Of a stretch of 64,000 nt of DNA, positions 18,280 through 27,503 are shown piece after piece. The stretch covers positions 3,010,501 to 3,074,500 of the forward strand of contig NZ_AP017295.1 in assembly GCF_001548375.1 (NCBI RefSeq), given 5' to 3'. The DNA is from Nostoc sp. NIES-3756 (GTDB lineage: Bacteria; Cyanobacteriota; Cyanobacteriia; Cyanobacteriales; Nostocaceae). The notes beneath the pieces are model-generated. The model was given only the letters and a program-made list of their open reading frames with translations, made no database searches and was not told the DNA's origin. A program made the position numbers and the translations under genes. Position 1 is the first letter of the stretch, and each line of letters starts with the position of its first letter.

Positions 18280-18460
18280 AATCTAAATTTGGACTGTATT
18301 TCTATAGTTATAGGTTGTATAAAAATATTATAGATAAGATATAACCACAGGTATGTAATTGTTGTTAAAAAAGGAAACTCTTACTGAAGAAAGAACTAAT
18401 TGAAGATAGGATTTTCTAGATTGGGTTAGTAAACATAAGCTTTTAATTTGTGTACTAGCC

Positions 18461-18808
18461 ATGACTAACGAAAAAATTGAAAATCAAAATAACCAATCAG
18501 AAGAAATTAGACAGCCAGTAAGTCAAGATTGGCATTCTCGGGAAGAACCCACTGCTAAAGAGAAAAACTTAACAGCAAACCCAGGTGATAAAATCGACGA
18601 TAGCAAATCTCTTGAAGAAAAAGCTAAACAGGTAGCTGTAGATTCTCCAGACATTACAGGCGACCACATTACAGTTCCTACTTACTTCGTTGTTGACTAC
18701 CCCGATGGCGAAAAGAAAGCACTCCACCATGTAAAAGATGCTGAAGAAATTTCTGATGTAATTCGCCAAGCCAGAGTAGACGAAGACGGAAATCGTGTTT
18801 GGTGGTAA
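18461..18808 (+). CDS. Small acidic protein of unknown function
   Basis: I do not recognise a family. The 115 residues have two parts: a polar, probably disordered N-terminal half rich in Glu, Asn, Gln and Lys (about 1-65), and a compact C-terminal half (PTYFVVDYPDGEKKALHHVKD, then EISDVIRQARVDEDGNRVWW). No membrane segment or Cys is present. It stands alone between mntC and the next gene, with a strong terminator hairpin after it, so it is probably monocistronic. Confidence 0.75.
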   Translation: MTNEKIENQNNQSEEIRQPVSQDWHSREEPTAKEKNLTANPGDKIDDSKSLEEKAKQVAVDSPDITGDHITVPTYFVVDYPDGEKKALHHVKDAEEISDVIRQARVDEDGNRVWW

Positions 18809-18830
18809 TCCTCAGTTTAATTCGGATTAA

Positions 18831-18870
18831 TAGAGACGTGAGTTAGTTCGCGTCTCTATATTATTTTTTA
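18831..18870 (+). terminator. Rho-independent terminator with TAGAGACG stem
   Basis: TAGAGACG (18831-18838) pairs exactly with CGTCTCTA (18851-18858) around a 12-base loop. It is followed by a TATTATTTTTTA tract. The arm sequence recurs in a hairpin at 54449-54476. Confidence 0.8.
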
Positions 18871-18880
18871 GAGGTTATTT

Positions 18881-19618
18881 ATGGCTAATATTACAACTGC
18901 CAAACAATTATCTGATTGGCATACTCAAGGATTAAAAGATAAAATTTTAGAGATAGCCAAAGGACACGATACAGATTCTTTAAAGGCGAAAGTCAGCTTT
19001 TATCAACAAGAATTATCACCATATTTTGAAGAATTAAGCCAACGTAACCCATTTCCTCAGGTATCAGATCAAATACCCATAGTTATAGGTATATGGATAC
19101 CAGTATGGTCTAATATCCCCTTTCAGGATATTGTTCCAGGGAGATTACACACACAGTCTTACCAAATATTTCATGATGATGGCTACTACGCCAATATTGC
19201 CCGTTATGCACCAGGGCAACAATCTAAATTATGGCAGAGATTCACATCAAAACTGCCAGCCTTCGACTTAATGGTATTGCAACACTATGCTGTGCAAGAT
19301 AATAATTGGCATATTCAAAATGTGGGAATATTTCAGACTCTAAAAAATAGAGAAAAACCATTAACCATCAATGAAGCAGAAGCATGGTTTACTAATATAA
19401 CTAAAACGAAATTACAAGCGCCTGATGCCCAAATAGACTTAAAGCAAGAAGTGAAATTAGACAATATGGATAGAAACACCATCAAAAAGTTTGAAAAAGC
19501 CTATCGTGCTGTTTCGTACCTAGAACATCTCTACATAGACCAAGATTTTCGATTGATTAAAAGCCGTAGAGAAGCCACACAGCGACCGAGTTATACTATT
19601 GCTATTCGCCAAAGGTAA
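18881..19618 (+). CDS. Conserved hypothetical protein, possibly fibrillin/PAP-like
   Basis: The 245-residue protein has no clear signal peptide or membrane helix. The central part (about 65-150) reads like a lipocalin-type beta barrel: IGIWIPVWSNIPFQDIVPGR, then HDDGYYANIARYAPG. This resembles plastid lipid-associated (fibrillin) proteins of cyanobacteria, but the match is from general pattern only. An ATG at 18881 follows GAGG. Its last codons overlap the start of a decayed hydrolase fragment in another frame, so the C-terminus may have been altered by rearrangement. Confidence 0.6.
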   Translation: MANITTAKQLSDWHTQGLKDKILEIAKGHDTDSLKAKVSFYQQELSPYFEELSQRNPFPQVSDQIPIVIGIWIPVWSNIPFQDIVPGRLHTQSYQIFHDDGYYANIARYAPGQQSKLWQRFTSKLPAFDLMVLQHYAVQDNNWHIQNVGIFQTLKNREKPLTINEAEAWFTNITKTKLQAPDAQIDLKQEVKLDNMDRNTIKKFEKAYRAVSYLEHLYIDQDFRLIKSRREATQRPSYTIAIRQR

Positions 19619-19742
19619 GGTAAAAATTTACCCAGAAGCCGGACACGATTTACGGACGCAGACATTCAATAATACTGAACTGTATAAATGGTTCTTACAA
19701 CATCAGAGATTAATGAAGAGTATCGGAGCAGAGAGTATCTAA
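19608..19742 (+). pseudogene. C-terminal remnant of an alpha/beta hydrolase (esterase/peptidase)
   Basis: In the third frame the sequence reads AKGKVKIYPEAGHD, then LRTQTFNNTELYKWFLQHQR. This matches the C-terminal end of dienelactone/PHB-depolymerase-like hydrolases, where the G-H-D segment holds the catalytic His. No start codon or upstream domain is present, and the remnant overlaps the end of the preceding gene and the start of an integrase fragment. It is therefore decayed coding DNA, not a working gene. Confidence 0.6.
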
Positions 19743-20062
19743 CCATTGAGGCAACTGTTAGCAGGGGCAAGCACAGACAGAGGGATTACTCTGTTTTTGT
19801 TGATGTTCCGCCACGACTTGAAAGAGGGGAGGCTTGCCGTCTCAAATGGGACGCAATTATGTTTGAGAGGCGCATCATTTATATTAACCGTCTGAAGGGG
19901 AGTTTGAGCGGCAATCATCCGTTACAAACTGATGAGGTTGAGGCACTGCCAGGAATAAAAGCAACAGCTGTATCACGGGTATTGTCTGGTGTTGAGTCGG
20001 CGAACTTGTTGCCATTTACCTGCGAAAATAACATATCAAGAGAGTTCTGCAATCTTTCTTGA
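19688..20062 (+). pseudogene. Frameshifted, truncated tyrosine recombinase
   Basis: The open frame holds YRSREYLTIEA, SRGKHRQRDYS and GEACRLKWDAI, then INRLKGSLSGNHPLQTDEVEAL. This is the order seen in FimB/XerC-like integrases of cyanobacteria. The expected L-M-F-R-H-x-L block is missing in this frame but appears in the +1 frame at about 19800-19823 (MFRHDL), so two compensating frameshifts flank it. Homology fades near SREFCNL and the frame stops at 20062, before the catalytic H-x-L-R-H and Tyr. Homology begins near 19725; the first ten codons are not integrase. Confidence 0.75.
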
Positions 20063-20189
20063 GATAGATAATTTAAAAAAACCGTAATATCTCTAATAGA
20101 GTTAAATAGGAAATTTTTTAGAATGAGGACATTGTGATCCCGATCACAGCATCAAATAATTTTTGATCATTTTTTATCGGTGTTAGCGC

Positions 20190-21308
20190 ATGAATTTTCA
20201 AAGCTCTGCTTCGCCTGCCATTGAGTCTGATTCTAATGGTATTAAAGCTGAAATATCTTATGCTCAGGGGATGGAGCATTTAATAGAGGTTGTTCAGGCA
20301 TTGTCACTAGCACGGACGCTAGAGCAAATTATGAAGATTGTGCGAAAGTCTGCGCGTGAGTTGACTGGGGCAGATGGAGCAAGTTTTGTGCTACGAGATG
20401 GAGATCAATGTTATTACGCGGATGAAGATGCGATCGCTCCCTTATGGAAAGGGCAACGCTTCCCGATGAGTATTTGCATTGGTGGGCATACGATGCGAAA
20501 CTGTCAGCCCGTTGTGATTAGTGATATTTATGGAGATGAACGGATTCCATTTGCTGCTTACCAACCGACTTTTGTCAAAAGCTTGGCAATGGTGCCGATC
20601 CGTATGTGTAACCCAATCGGTGCAATTGGAACATATTGGGCAACGTTACATCAGCCAACCAGAGAAAAAGTAAAGCTATTACAGGCATTGGCAGACACAA
20701 CGGCTGTCGCAATGGAAAACGTGCAGATTTATAATGAATTAGAACAAAGAGTCCGCAATCGAACTGCTGCACTAGAAAAAGAAATAGAGGCGCATCAAAA
20801 AGTTGAGGCAGAAATTAGGCGTTTATCTCTAACGGATGAATTAACTGGACTGTACAATCGACGAGGCTTTTTTCTATTTGCAGATCAGCAATTAAAACTA
20901 GCCCATCGCCTAGAAAAGTCCTGTTATCTCTTATTTATAGACCTAGATGGATTGAAGCAAATCAATGATACGTTTGGACATGAAGTTGGAGATCGTGTAA
21001 TAGCTGACGCAGCAGAACTACTAAGTCAAACCTATCGAGATTCTGACATCATTGCCCGATGGGGGGGCGATGAGTTTGTCGTATTCATTCCTGATTGTTT
21101 AGCGCATACAAATACAATTACTGCCCGCCTGCAAACTAACGTTGATTTATTTAATCAAAATCGAGGTAGAAGTTATCATCTATCCATGAGTATTGGAGTT
21201 CAAGAGTGCGTTATAAATGAGGATTTTTCATTGGAAAAACTCATATTGCAGGCAGATGAATTGATGTACCAGCAAAAACGTGCCAAGCGAAGTTCTAGAA
21301 TTTATTGA
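20190..21308 (+). CDS. GAF-domain diguanylate cyclase (GGDEF)
   Basis: The protein is predicted to make cyclic di-GMP. A GAF sensory domain covers about residues 35-175 (GADGASFVLRDGDQCYYADED, in part, then MVPIRMCNPIGAIGTYWA). A short coiled coil follows near 178-212. The GGDEF domain lies near 212-370, with the active site R-W-G-G-D-E-F intact. An inhibitory I-site R-D-S-D lies five residues before GGDEF. No Cys of the bilin-binding kind is seen in the GAF motif position. It stands alone, after a gene graveyard. Confidence 0.92.
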   Translation: MNFQSSASPAIESDSNGIKAEISYAQGMEHLIEVVQALSLARTLEQIMKIVRKSARELTGADGASFVLRDGDQCYYADEDAIAPLWKGQRFPMSICIGGHTMRNCQPVVISDIYGDERIPFAAYQPTFVKSLAMVPIRMCNPIGAIGTYWATLHQPTREKVKLLQALADTTAVAMENVQIYNELEQRVRNRTAALEKEIEAHQKVEAEIRRLSLTDELTGLYNRRGFFLFADQQLKLAHRLEKSCYLLFIDLDGLKQINDTFGHEVGDRVIADAAELLSQTYRDSDIIARWGGDEFVVFIPDCLAHTNTITARLQTNVDLFNQNRGRSYHLSMSIGVQECVINEDFSLEKLILQADELMYQQKRAKRSSRIY

Positions 21309-21713
21309 GTGAGCAAGGATGCCAGGATTTGATAGGATGACCACATTAGAGTGTAAGGTATTAAGTCACTAATAAGGCAAAAGTGCGATGGCGCAGAGCG
21401 CCCAGCATAGCTGATCGCACTCGTCGGCAGGAAAAGCGGTTATCACGACATTTCTACAAGGCAACAAGCAAGCCCAAGAGAGTAAGTACGAATGCAACGG
21501 CTGAGTAAACAACGTTTTTAACTAGTACTATCGTCTGAGCAAAGATGATGAGCATCTTCCTAAAATAAGCGAAGCAGCCATATATGCTGTAATGGCTAGG
21601 ATTATGCTATGTCGTCTTGTTGTTTAAAGCTTTACTTTATAAATAGTCTCTCAGACCACAGACGGCTGAAAAATTAAAGCAAAATAGAAATGTAGCCTGT
21701 CTTTGATCTAACC
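21309..21713. other. Intergenic region with nested hairpin
   Basis: The 405-base gap holds no gene I can support. GTGCGAT (21383-21389) pairs with ATCGCAC (21414-21420), and inside it GGCGC (21390-21394) pairs with GCGCC (21398-21402). The rest is without recognisable motifs. Confidence 0.5.
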
Positions 21714-23078
21714 TTGAATCAAACTAACTCTGTGCGTAACTTGCAAGAAACTCACTTAAACCGCGCCCGTGCCAGCTTGAGACAAGCACTGTCTTGGTAT
21801 GGATATCTTCGTAAGTCGGGGCATTTATCATCTAATCCTGAGTTAGCTGGTTTGGTGAAACCAGAAATAGAAGTGTTAAATTCCACACTGAGCAAGCTGG
21901 ACTCTAACATAATTAGAATCGCCGCTTTTGGTTTAGTCAGTCGTGGCAAGTCGGCGGTGTTAAATGCCTTATTGGGCAGTAAGATTTTGCAAACAGGCCC
22001 CCTCAACGGTGTAACTCAATGGCCGCGTTCTGTACGCTGGCAACCAGGGGGAAAGGTAATAGTAGAGTTAATTGATACCCCCGGACTAGATGAAATACAG
22101 GGTGAGTCTCGCGCACAAATGGCGCGGGATGTGGTGCATCAAGCTGACTTAATTTTGTTTGTGGTGTCTGGGGATATTACTCGTACTGAATATCAAGCAC
22201 TGCTAGAGTTACGACAGGCGCAGAAACCCCTAATTTTAGTTTTTAACAAAATCGACTTATATCCAGATACAGACCGAGCCGCAATTTATAAGAATTTACA
22301 GCAATTAGGAGCGGGAAATCCTCAAGCCAAGCCCTTACTACCAGATGAAATTGTGATGATAGCGGCGGAACCTGCACCGATGGAAGTACGGGTGGAATGG
22401 CCTGACGGACAGGTGAGTTATGAATGGGAAACACCACCGCCACAGGTAGACGAACTCAAGCAGACTATTCTTAACATTCTCAATCGAGAAGGCCGATCGC
22501 TCCTCGCTTTAAATGCACTCATTCAAGCACGGGACGCAGAAGCCGCGATCGCCCAAAAAACTATCGATATCCGCCAACAAGAAGCCGAAGACATCATCTG
22601 GCAATATACCAAATACAAAGCCCTCGCCGTGGCTTTAAATCCCATCGCCTTTTTCGATATCTTGGGCGGAACTGTGGCTGATTTGGCTTTAATTCGTTCC
22701 TTAGCGCGGTTGTACGGTTTACCTATGACTAGCTACGAAGCCGGGCAAATATTAAAAACAATCTTAATGAGTTGCGGTGGCTTATTGCTGGGAGAATTAG
22801 GTAGTAGTTTCCTCTTTGGTTTAGGTAAAAGTGCTGCTGCCTTAACTAGTGGCGATAATCCCACAAATATTACAGCCTTTGCTGGTAGTGCGATCGCTCA
22901 AGCGGGAATCGCTGGTTATGGCGCATATTCTGTAGGCAAAGCCGCCCAAGTCTATCTAGAAAAAGGCTGCACTTGGGGACAATTAGGTGCTAGTACCGTA
23001 ATTGCCGAAATCCTCTCACAAGTAGACCAAAATACAATTCTGTATCGGTTGCAACAAGAATTGAATATAAAATATTGA
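21714..23078 (+). CDS. Era/Dynamin-like GTPase with C-terminal membrane region
   Basis: The G domain is complete: G1 G-L-V-S-R-G-K-S-A (near residue 72), G3 D-T-P-G (near 121) and G4 N-K-I-D (near 177). A C-terminal part with Gly/Ala-rich hydrophobic segments (about 320-425) resembles the DUF697 region of cyanobacterial GTPases near membranes. The start is a TTG at 21714, since no ATG lies before the conserved N-terminal helix. The role is unknown; membrane remodelling or stress roles have been suggested for relatives. Confidence 0.82.
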   Translation: MNQTNSVRNLQETHLNRARASLRQALSWYGYLRKSGHLSSNPELAGLVKPEIEVLNSTLSKLDSNIIRIAAFGLVSRGKSAVLNALLGSKILQTGPLNGVTQWPRSVRWQPGGKVIVELIDTPGLDEIQGESRAQMARDVVHQADLILFVVSGDITRTEYQALLELRQAQKPLILVFNKIDLYPDTDRAAIYKNLQQLGAGNPQAKPLLPDEIVMIAAEPAPMEVRVEWPDGQVSYEWETPPPQVDELKQTILNILNREGRSLLALNALIQARDAEAAIAQKTIDIRQQEAEDIIWQYTKYKALAVALNPIAFFDILGGTVADLALIRSLARLYGLPMTSYEAGQILKTILMSCGGLLLGELGSSFLFGLGKSAAALTSGDNPTNITAFAGSAIAQAGIAGYGAYSVGKAAQVYLEKGCTWGQLGASTVIAEILSQVDQNTILYRLQQELNIKY

Positions 23079-23409
23079 GAATAAATAAAAAATATTGACT
23101 TAGTTATTACTATTGTTGATAAATTGTCAACTTACATCAAATTCCTCTGATAATCGTGTCCAAATACCATTTTCCGAGGCAATATAAAGGAGATGGCATT
23201 TATTTGCTATTAGTGCAATTAGCACAGCATTTATACCTGATTTCCTTCAGGATGAAAAGAGAGGGATTCCCAATAAGAATGGCTCAAAAAATGGCGGTGT
23301 TCACCACCACAATCTTTGGGAAGCATATCTAAACTAGAAATATAAGTCCTGAAGACAATTAACAATCACAACTAACGCGCATAGCGTCATCAACAGAGGC
23401 AACAATATT
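23079..23409. other. cp12 upstream region
   Basis: The 331 bases contain short hairpins such as CCTGATTTCCTTCAGG (23238-23253) and GGTGTTCACC (23296-23305). I see no open reading frame or recognisable operator. Confidence 0.4.
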
Positions 23410-23688
23410 ATGACAGCAATCTACAACGTAGCTCCCAACGCTTTTAACGCTGACAAAGAAGAAGCTACAAACTTAGAAAAAGCCATCCTCACTGCGATCG
23501 CAGAAGCTCGTTCTGCATGTGAACTAAACGGCGATGGTTCTCCAAACTGTGCCGTAGCTTGGGACATTGTAGAAGAATTACAAGCTGAAAAGTCTCATCA
23601 ACTACAAGCCAAAAAACACAAAAATTCTCTAGAATCTTTCTGTGATTTGCATCCAGAAGCATTAGAGTGTCTCATCTACGACGTATAA
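23410..23688 (+). CDS. cp12: CP12-family Calvin cycle regulatory protein
   Basis: CP12 binds glyceraldehyde-3-phosphate dehydrogenase and phosphoribulokinase under oxidising (dark) conditions. The core C-A-V-A-W-D-I-V-E-E-L-Q-A-E-K (near residue 48) is present. Both Cys pairs exist: C-E-L-N-G-D-G-S-P-N-C and, near the end, F-C-D-x6-E-C. The protein has 92 residues, longer than the usual 75, with an extra N-terminal stretch. The C-terminal tail ends in C-L-I-Y-D-V instead of the usual C-R-V-Y-D/E-D/E, so GAPDH docking may differ. Confidence 0.9.
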   Translation: MTAIYNVAPNAFNADKEEATNLEKAILTAIAEARSACELNGDGSPNCAVAWDIVEELQAEKSHQLQAKKHKNSLESFCDLHPEALECLIYDV

Positions 23689-23727
23689 CTAATGGCTGAA
23701 TAACATCACCTATCGCTCATCATTTCC

Positions 23728-23762
23728 GTAATTACGAATTACGAATTACGAATTATGAATTA
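23728..23762. repeat. ATTACGA tandem repeat
   Basis: Four ATTACGA units and a final ATTATGA overlap the end of tlyA (minus strand), supplying its last codons. Confidence 0.85.
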
Positions 23763-24571
23763 CTAAACTCATCCATAGCTAATTTAGTAATTTGTTGAAT
23801 AGCAACTAAATCTGGCGGTGGTGTTTCGCTTTCCATTTTTAACCATAATAGGTATTCAACGTTTCCAGCCGGGCCAGTAATTGGCGACCAAGTTAAACCC
23901 TTGTATTTCCAACCTAATTCCTCAGCCACCAGCCACACTTGAAAAATAGCATCAGCTTGGTCGCGGGGATCGCGCACAACACCCTTTTTCCCCACACGAG
24001 ATTTACCCACTTCAAACTGTGGCTTAACTAATAACACAGCTTCACGCGGAGATTGAGTTAGTCGCCACACAGCAGGCAAAATCTTGGTTAAGGAAATAAA
24101 CGAAACATCCACCACCGCCAAATCTGGAACAATATCCCCCTCACCAAATAAATCCTCAGGTTGAAGCTGCCGTAAATTTGTACGTTCGCGCAGAATCACC
24201 TGGGGATTATTTCGTAAACCCCAATCAGTTTGTCCGTAGCCGACATCAATTCCGTAGACTAATTTAGCGCCAGCTTGCAGTAGACAGTCAGTAAAACCGC
24301 CTGTAGAAATCCCCCCATCTAAACAAACCCTTCCAGTGACGGGGATGGCGAATGATTCTAAGGCTTTGGCGAGTTTTTCACCACCACGAGAAACAAAACG
24401 CGATCGCTCCTTAATTTTAATCTGTGCAGCAACATCAACCTCAGTCCCAGCCTTATCAATCACCTGTGCATTAACAGTTACTTCTCCCGCCTGAATTAGC
24501 CTCTGTGCCAAAGCGCGAGAGTTACATAAATTTAACTCTACTAATAATGTATCGAGTCGCTGCTTAACCAA
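23753..24571 (-). CDS. tlyA: TlyA-family 2'-O-methyltransferase (rRNA)
   Basis: TlyA methylates 16S/23S rRNA ribose. An S4 domain covers about residues 1-60 (RLDTLLVELNLCNSRALAQR, in part). The FtsJ-like domain carries the expected catalytic set: VSRGGEKLAKALE, A-V-V-D-V-S-F-I-S-L, L-L-V-K-P-Q-F-E and G-N-V-E-Y-L-L-W. The SAM loop reads L-D-G-G-I-S-T-G-G-F-T, where other members usually have D-I/V-G-A-S-T-G-G-F-T. Its last residues come from an ATTACGA tract. Confidence 0.93.
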   Translation of the reverse strand: MVKQRLDTLLVELNLCNSRALAQRLIQAGEVTVNAQVIDKAGTEVDVAAQIKIKERSRFVSRGGEKLAKALESFAIPVTGRVCLDGGISTGGFTDCLLQAGAKLVYGIDVGYGQTDWGLRNNPQVILRERTNLRQLQPEDLFGEGDIVPDLAVVDVSFISLTKILPAVWRLTQSPREAVLLVKPQFEVGKSRVGKKGVVRDPRDQADAIFQVWLVAEELGWKYKGLTWSPITGPAGNVEYLLWLKMESETPPPDLVAIQQITKLAMDEFSNS

Positions 24572-24658
24572 TTAATTTGATTCTCCTGGTTAAATTAAAC
24601 CTCAACTACAATAGATAATTTCTTCTCAGTTAAACGAATTTGATAATTCTTTGTAAAT

Positions 24659-27277
24659 TTAGTATTTTATCTTGTTTAGAGGAGGTTTTTTTAAATTTTT
24701 CAACCTTTCCCTAGTTGATTCCTGCATCAGCATCCGCCATTTATTGCGATCGCTAGGATCAAATCTAATATTTTTTTCCCAAGCTAATAGTGCTTCTTCA
24801 TCATTTCCCATCTCTTCTAAAGTTAACGCTTTGAGACCCCATCCCCACCCATCTTTAGGATAAATTTTGGTATATTCTTCAGTCGCTGCTATTAGCCTTT
24901 CGTCAAGTTTAGACCATATACAAGATAACCTTAAGTCTAAAATTAGCATTCGCCGCGATAAACTATTATGAGGGTTAAGTCTAATTGCTTCTTCCCAAAT
25001 AGGTATTGTTTCTACACAGTTCCATAAAGTTCCATATCTACCTAAAATAAATGCTTTTCTTTCCCACGCAAAAGCACTTTTTGGATCTAATTTGATGGAC
25101 TTATCGTACATCTTCAATGCTAATTCAGGAAAGAAACTTTCTAGAAGAAAACCTGCGAACTGAAAAATTAATGCTGGCTGGTAAACCAAATAAACAATAC
25201 CAGCAATTAGAAAAGGCAATCCTGAATACCAACGGTCAAGTAAATTCCAGCCACCGAAAGAAAAATCTTCAGAAATTCCCAACCTAAGCGTAATAGCAAA
25301 AGGTATAAGAAAGAGTAAATTAGCTATTGAAATAAAAGGTAATAAAAAGCAGATAAACAATAGTCCAATTATAGATAAAATACCAGTGCGTTCTTGTAGC
25401 CAGGATGGCAGCCAAACAGAAAGAATCCGATAGCCATCTAATGGGGGAATTGGCAGCAAGTTCAACAGCGCGATAATAAACTGCAAATTAATAAAAACAG
25501 CAATAAATGCAGAAAACCAATGGGGAAAGTTCCCAGCAACGCTCAAATGAAATACGGGAACTAATAGCAATCCAAAAAGTATACTAGCGATTGGGCCTGC
25601 TGCTGCTGTAAAGCTAGACCATAAACGATTCCGAAGCTGTTCAAATTCAATATAAACTGCTGCACCAGGTAAAGCTAATCCACCTGTGACCAAGAAAAAG
25701 CCTGGCAGAATAATACTGTGTAGAGGATGAATATATCGGCGCGGGTCGAAGCTTAAATATCCTTTGTCTTTAACGGAAGAATCGCCACCCCAATAAGCTA
25801 CAATTGCGTGTCCAAATTCATGAAAGCTAATAGCAACAATCCACAACAAGCAAGCCATTACCGAAGTTAGAAGTTTAATACTAGCTGGGTAGAACTTGCT
25901 CAAACTAGCAGTTGTGATTATTTGTGGAAATGTTTTACCATCACGAGTGATATAAAAACCATCATAGTTATTCTGATAAACTTTAGCTACTCCGTATTGG
26001 TCGAACGCCTCACATTTAGCAAATTGAGGTTGAATTGCAAATTTCCCAGCTTTATCGATATAGCCGCATTTATTATTTTTTCCTACAACTGCAAGCCCAT
26101 TAGAAAAGCGATATGGCATTACTTCGCTTGGTTGAAGCTGATCAGGATATTGTTTAAATTTTGATTTCAAATACTCTGAAGAAGATATTAAAGTTGTACC
26201 TGGATCAAACTGTGGATTAATAACAACCTTACCTGTTTTGTCAATAAAACCAATCTTGCCATGAGAAACCACTAAACCACGTTCTTCAAATAAGCTATCA
26301 GCATAATCGAATTGCGGACTAATAACGAACTTACTTGTTTTGTCAATATAGCCCCATTTTGTATCGAATTTATCTCCCACTCCTTTAACAACTTTGACTG
26401 CTGCTAATCCCTGTGAAAAGTTTTTACAGCCGTTAAATTGTGGTTCTATGACAATTTTTCCTTGTTTATCCTGAAAACCACATTTATTCCAATTGAGTAA
26501 GCTATATTCAGAGGTTGTTACTACAGGAGGCGAATCTTGCCGAAATATTTCAACAATTGCAAGTCCTTCCTGAAACTCTTTAGCTAACTGAGGTGGACTG
26601 TAGAAGTTGCCCACTAGCTGTCCTGATTTATCCCAGTAAATGTTGGGATTACCAATTGGCTGCCCTGATTGATCGAAAGACATTAAGTTGAGTTGAGTTA
26701 TCCCCTGGAAAAACCGAATTGGATACTTTTCTACAGGACGGATAACCCATTTACCCTCTCGATTGATTACGCCCCATAAACCATTGACCTCAACATTAGC
26801 CACACCACCAGAGAATTTCTCACCGTTATCGTATTGGTAAGGGATGACTAATTCGTTACTCTGATTGATAAATCCCCATTGACCGTTAAGTTTGACACCT
26901 GCCAAGCCTTCCGAAAAAGAAAGTGATGTTTCATCGTACTCTGGAGGAATAGCTATCTGCCCCTGAAGGTTTATAAATCCCCATTTCTTATTAACTTGTA
27001 CAGGTGCATATCCCTCAGAAAATTCTCCAGCGTAATCAAATTGAGGTTCAACAACCATCTGTGCAGCTTGGTTAACATAAGCATACCCGCTTCTCTTTCC
27101 CCCCATGTAAAATTGCACAGGATATGAATTTTCAGTCTTACTTCCAGACCCCTTTTGCAAAACACTCATGGGGTAGAGTTTTTCAGTTTGGGAGACTTGG
27201 ATGATGTGAAAAGCGATCGCTCCTACTAATGCCAGCAAAAACACAACTAGCAACCAAGTTCTCTTATAGAACCTCAT
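24659..27277 (-). CDS. WG-repeat / M50 site-2 protease / TPR fusion protein
   Basis: The 872-residue protein joins three parts. An N-terminal membrane anchor (about 7-27) is followed by about ten WG (KWG) beta repeats to residue 450, with units like KWGFINLQGQIAIPPEYDE. A membrane metalloprotease region of the M50 family (about 460-680) has the zinc motif H-E-F-G-H and the second motif N-L-L-P-I-P-P-L-D-G-Y-R. TPR-like helices (about 700-850) follow. WG repeats before the first catalytic segment probably lie outside the cytoplasm and may recognise substrates. Transcribed alone; function unknown. Confidence 0.88.
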   Translation of the reverse strand: MRFYKRTWLLVVFLLALVGAIAFHIIQVSQTEKLYPMSVLQKGSGSKTENSYPVQFYMGGKRSGYAYVNQAAQMVVEPQFDYAGEFSEGYAPVQVNKKWGFINLQGQIAIPPEYDETSLSFSEGLAGVKLNGQWGFINQSNELVIPYQYDNGEKFSGGVANVEVNGLWGVINREGKWVIRPVEKYPIRFFQGITQLNLMSFDQSGQPIGNPNIYWDKSGQLVGNFYSPPQLAKEFQEGLAIVEIFRQDSPPVVTTSEYSLLNWNKCGFQDKQGKIVIEPQFNGCKNFSQGLAAVKVVKGVGDKFDTKWGYIDKTSKFVISPQFDYADSLFEERGLVVSHGKIGFIDKTGKVVINPQFDPGTTLISSSEYLKSKFKQYPDQLQPSEVMPYRFSNGLAVVGKNNKCGYIDKAGKFAIQPQFAKCEAFDQYGVAKVYQNNYDGFYITRDGKTFPQIITTASLSKFYPASIKLLTSVMACLLWIVAISFHEFGHAIVAYWGGDSSVKDKGYLSFDPRRYIHPLHSIILPGFFLVTGGLALPGAAVYIEFEQLRNRLWSSFTAAAGPIASILFGLLLVPVFHLSVAGNFPHWFSAFIAVFINLQFIIALLNLLPIPPLDGYRILSVWLPSWLQERTGILSIIGLLFICFLLPFISIANLLFLIPFAITLRLGISEDFSFGGWNLLDRWYSGLPFLIAGIVYLVYQPALIFQFAGFLLESFFPELALKMYDKSIKLDPKSAFAWERKAFILGRYGTLWNCVETIPIWEEAIRLNPHNSLSRRMLILDLRLSCIWSKLDERLIAATEEYTKIYPKDGWGWGLKALTLEEMGNDEEALLAWEKNIRFDPSDRNKWRMLMQESTRERLKNLKKPPLNKIKY

Positions 27278-27443
27278 TCGTAGGAGTCTCCTTACGTTGG
27301 ATGTATCCAGGCTACTGTGTATTCTCGCTCAGTAGCAGCAAAAATCATAATTGCATACTTCTAAGTTTTCTTGGAGATTTATTCGAGAAAATATACACAA
27401 ATTCTAATTGAGAACACTCAGCGCCCCTCCGCGTTTAATAAAT

Positions 27444-27477
27444 AAAACGATCGCCTCCAGAACTGGAAAAGCGATCG
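27444..27477 (-). terminator. apcF terminator built from HIP1-type octamers
   Basis: CGATCGC (27448-27454) and GCGATCG (27471-27477) pair exactly around CCAG/CTGG. On the minus strand the stem is followed by TTTTATTT. The stem is made from two HIP1-like octamers. Confidence 0.7.
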
Positions 27478-27503
27478 CCTTGCTAAACTATACAACTAAC
27501 TAC

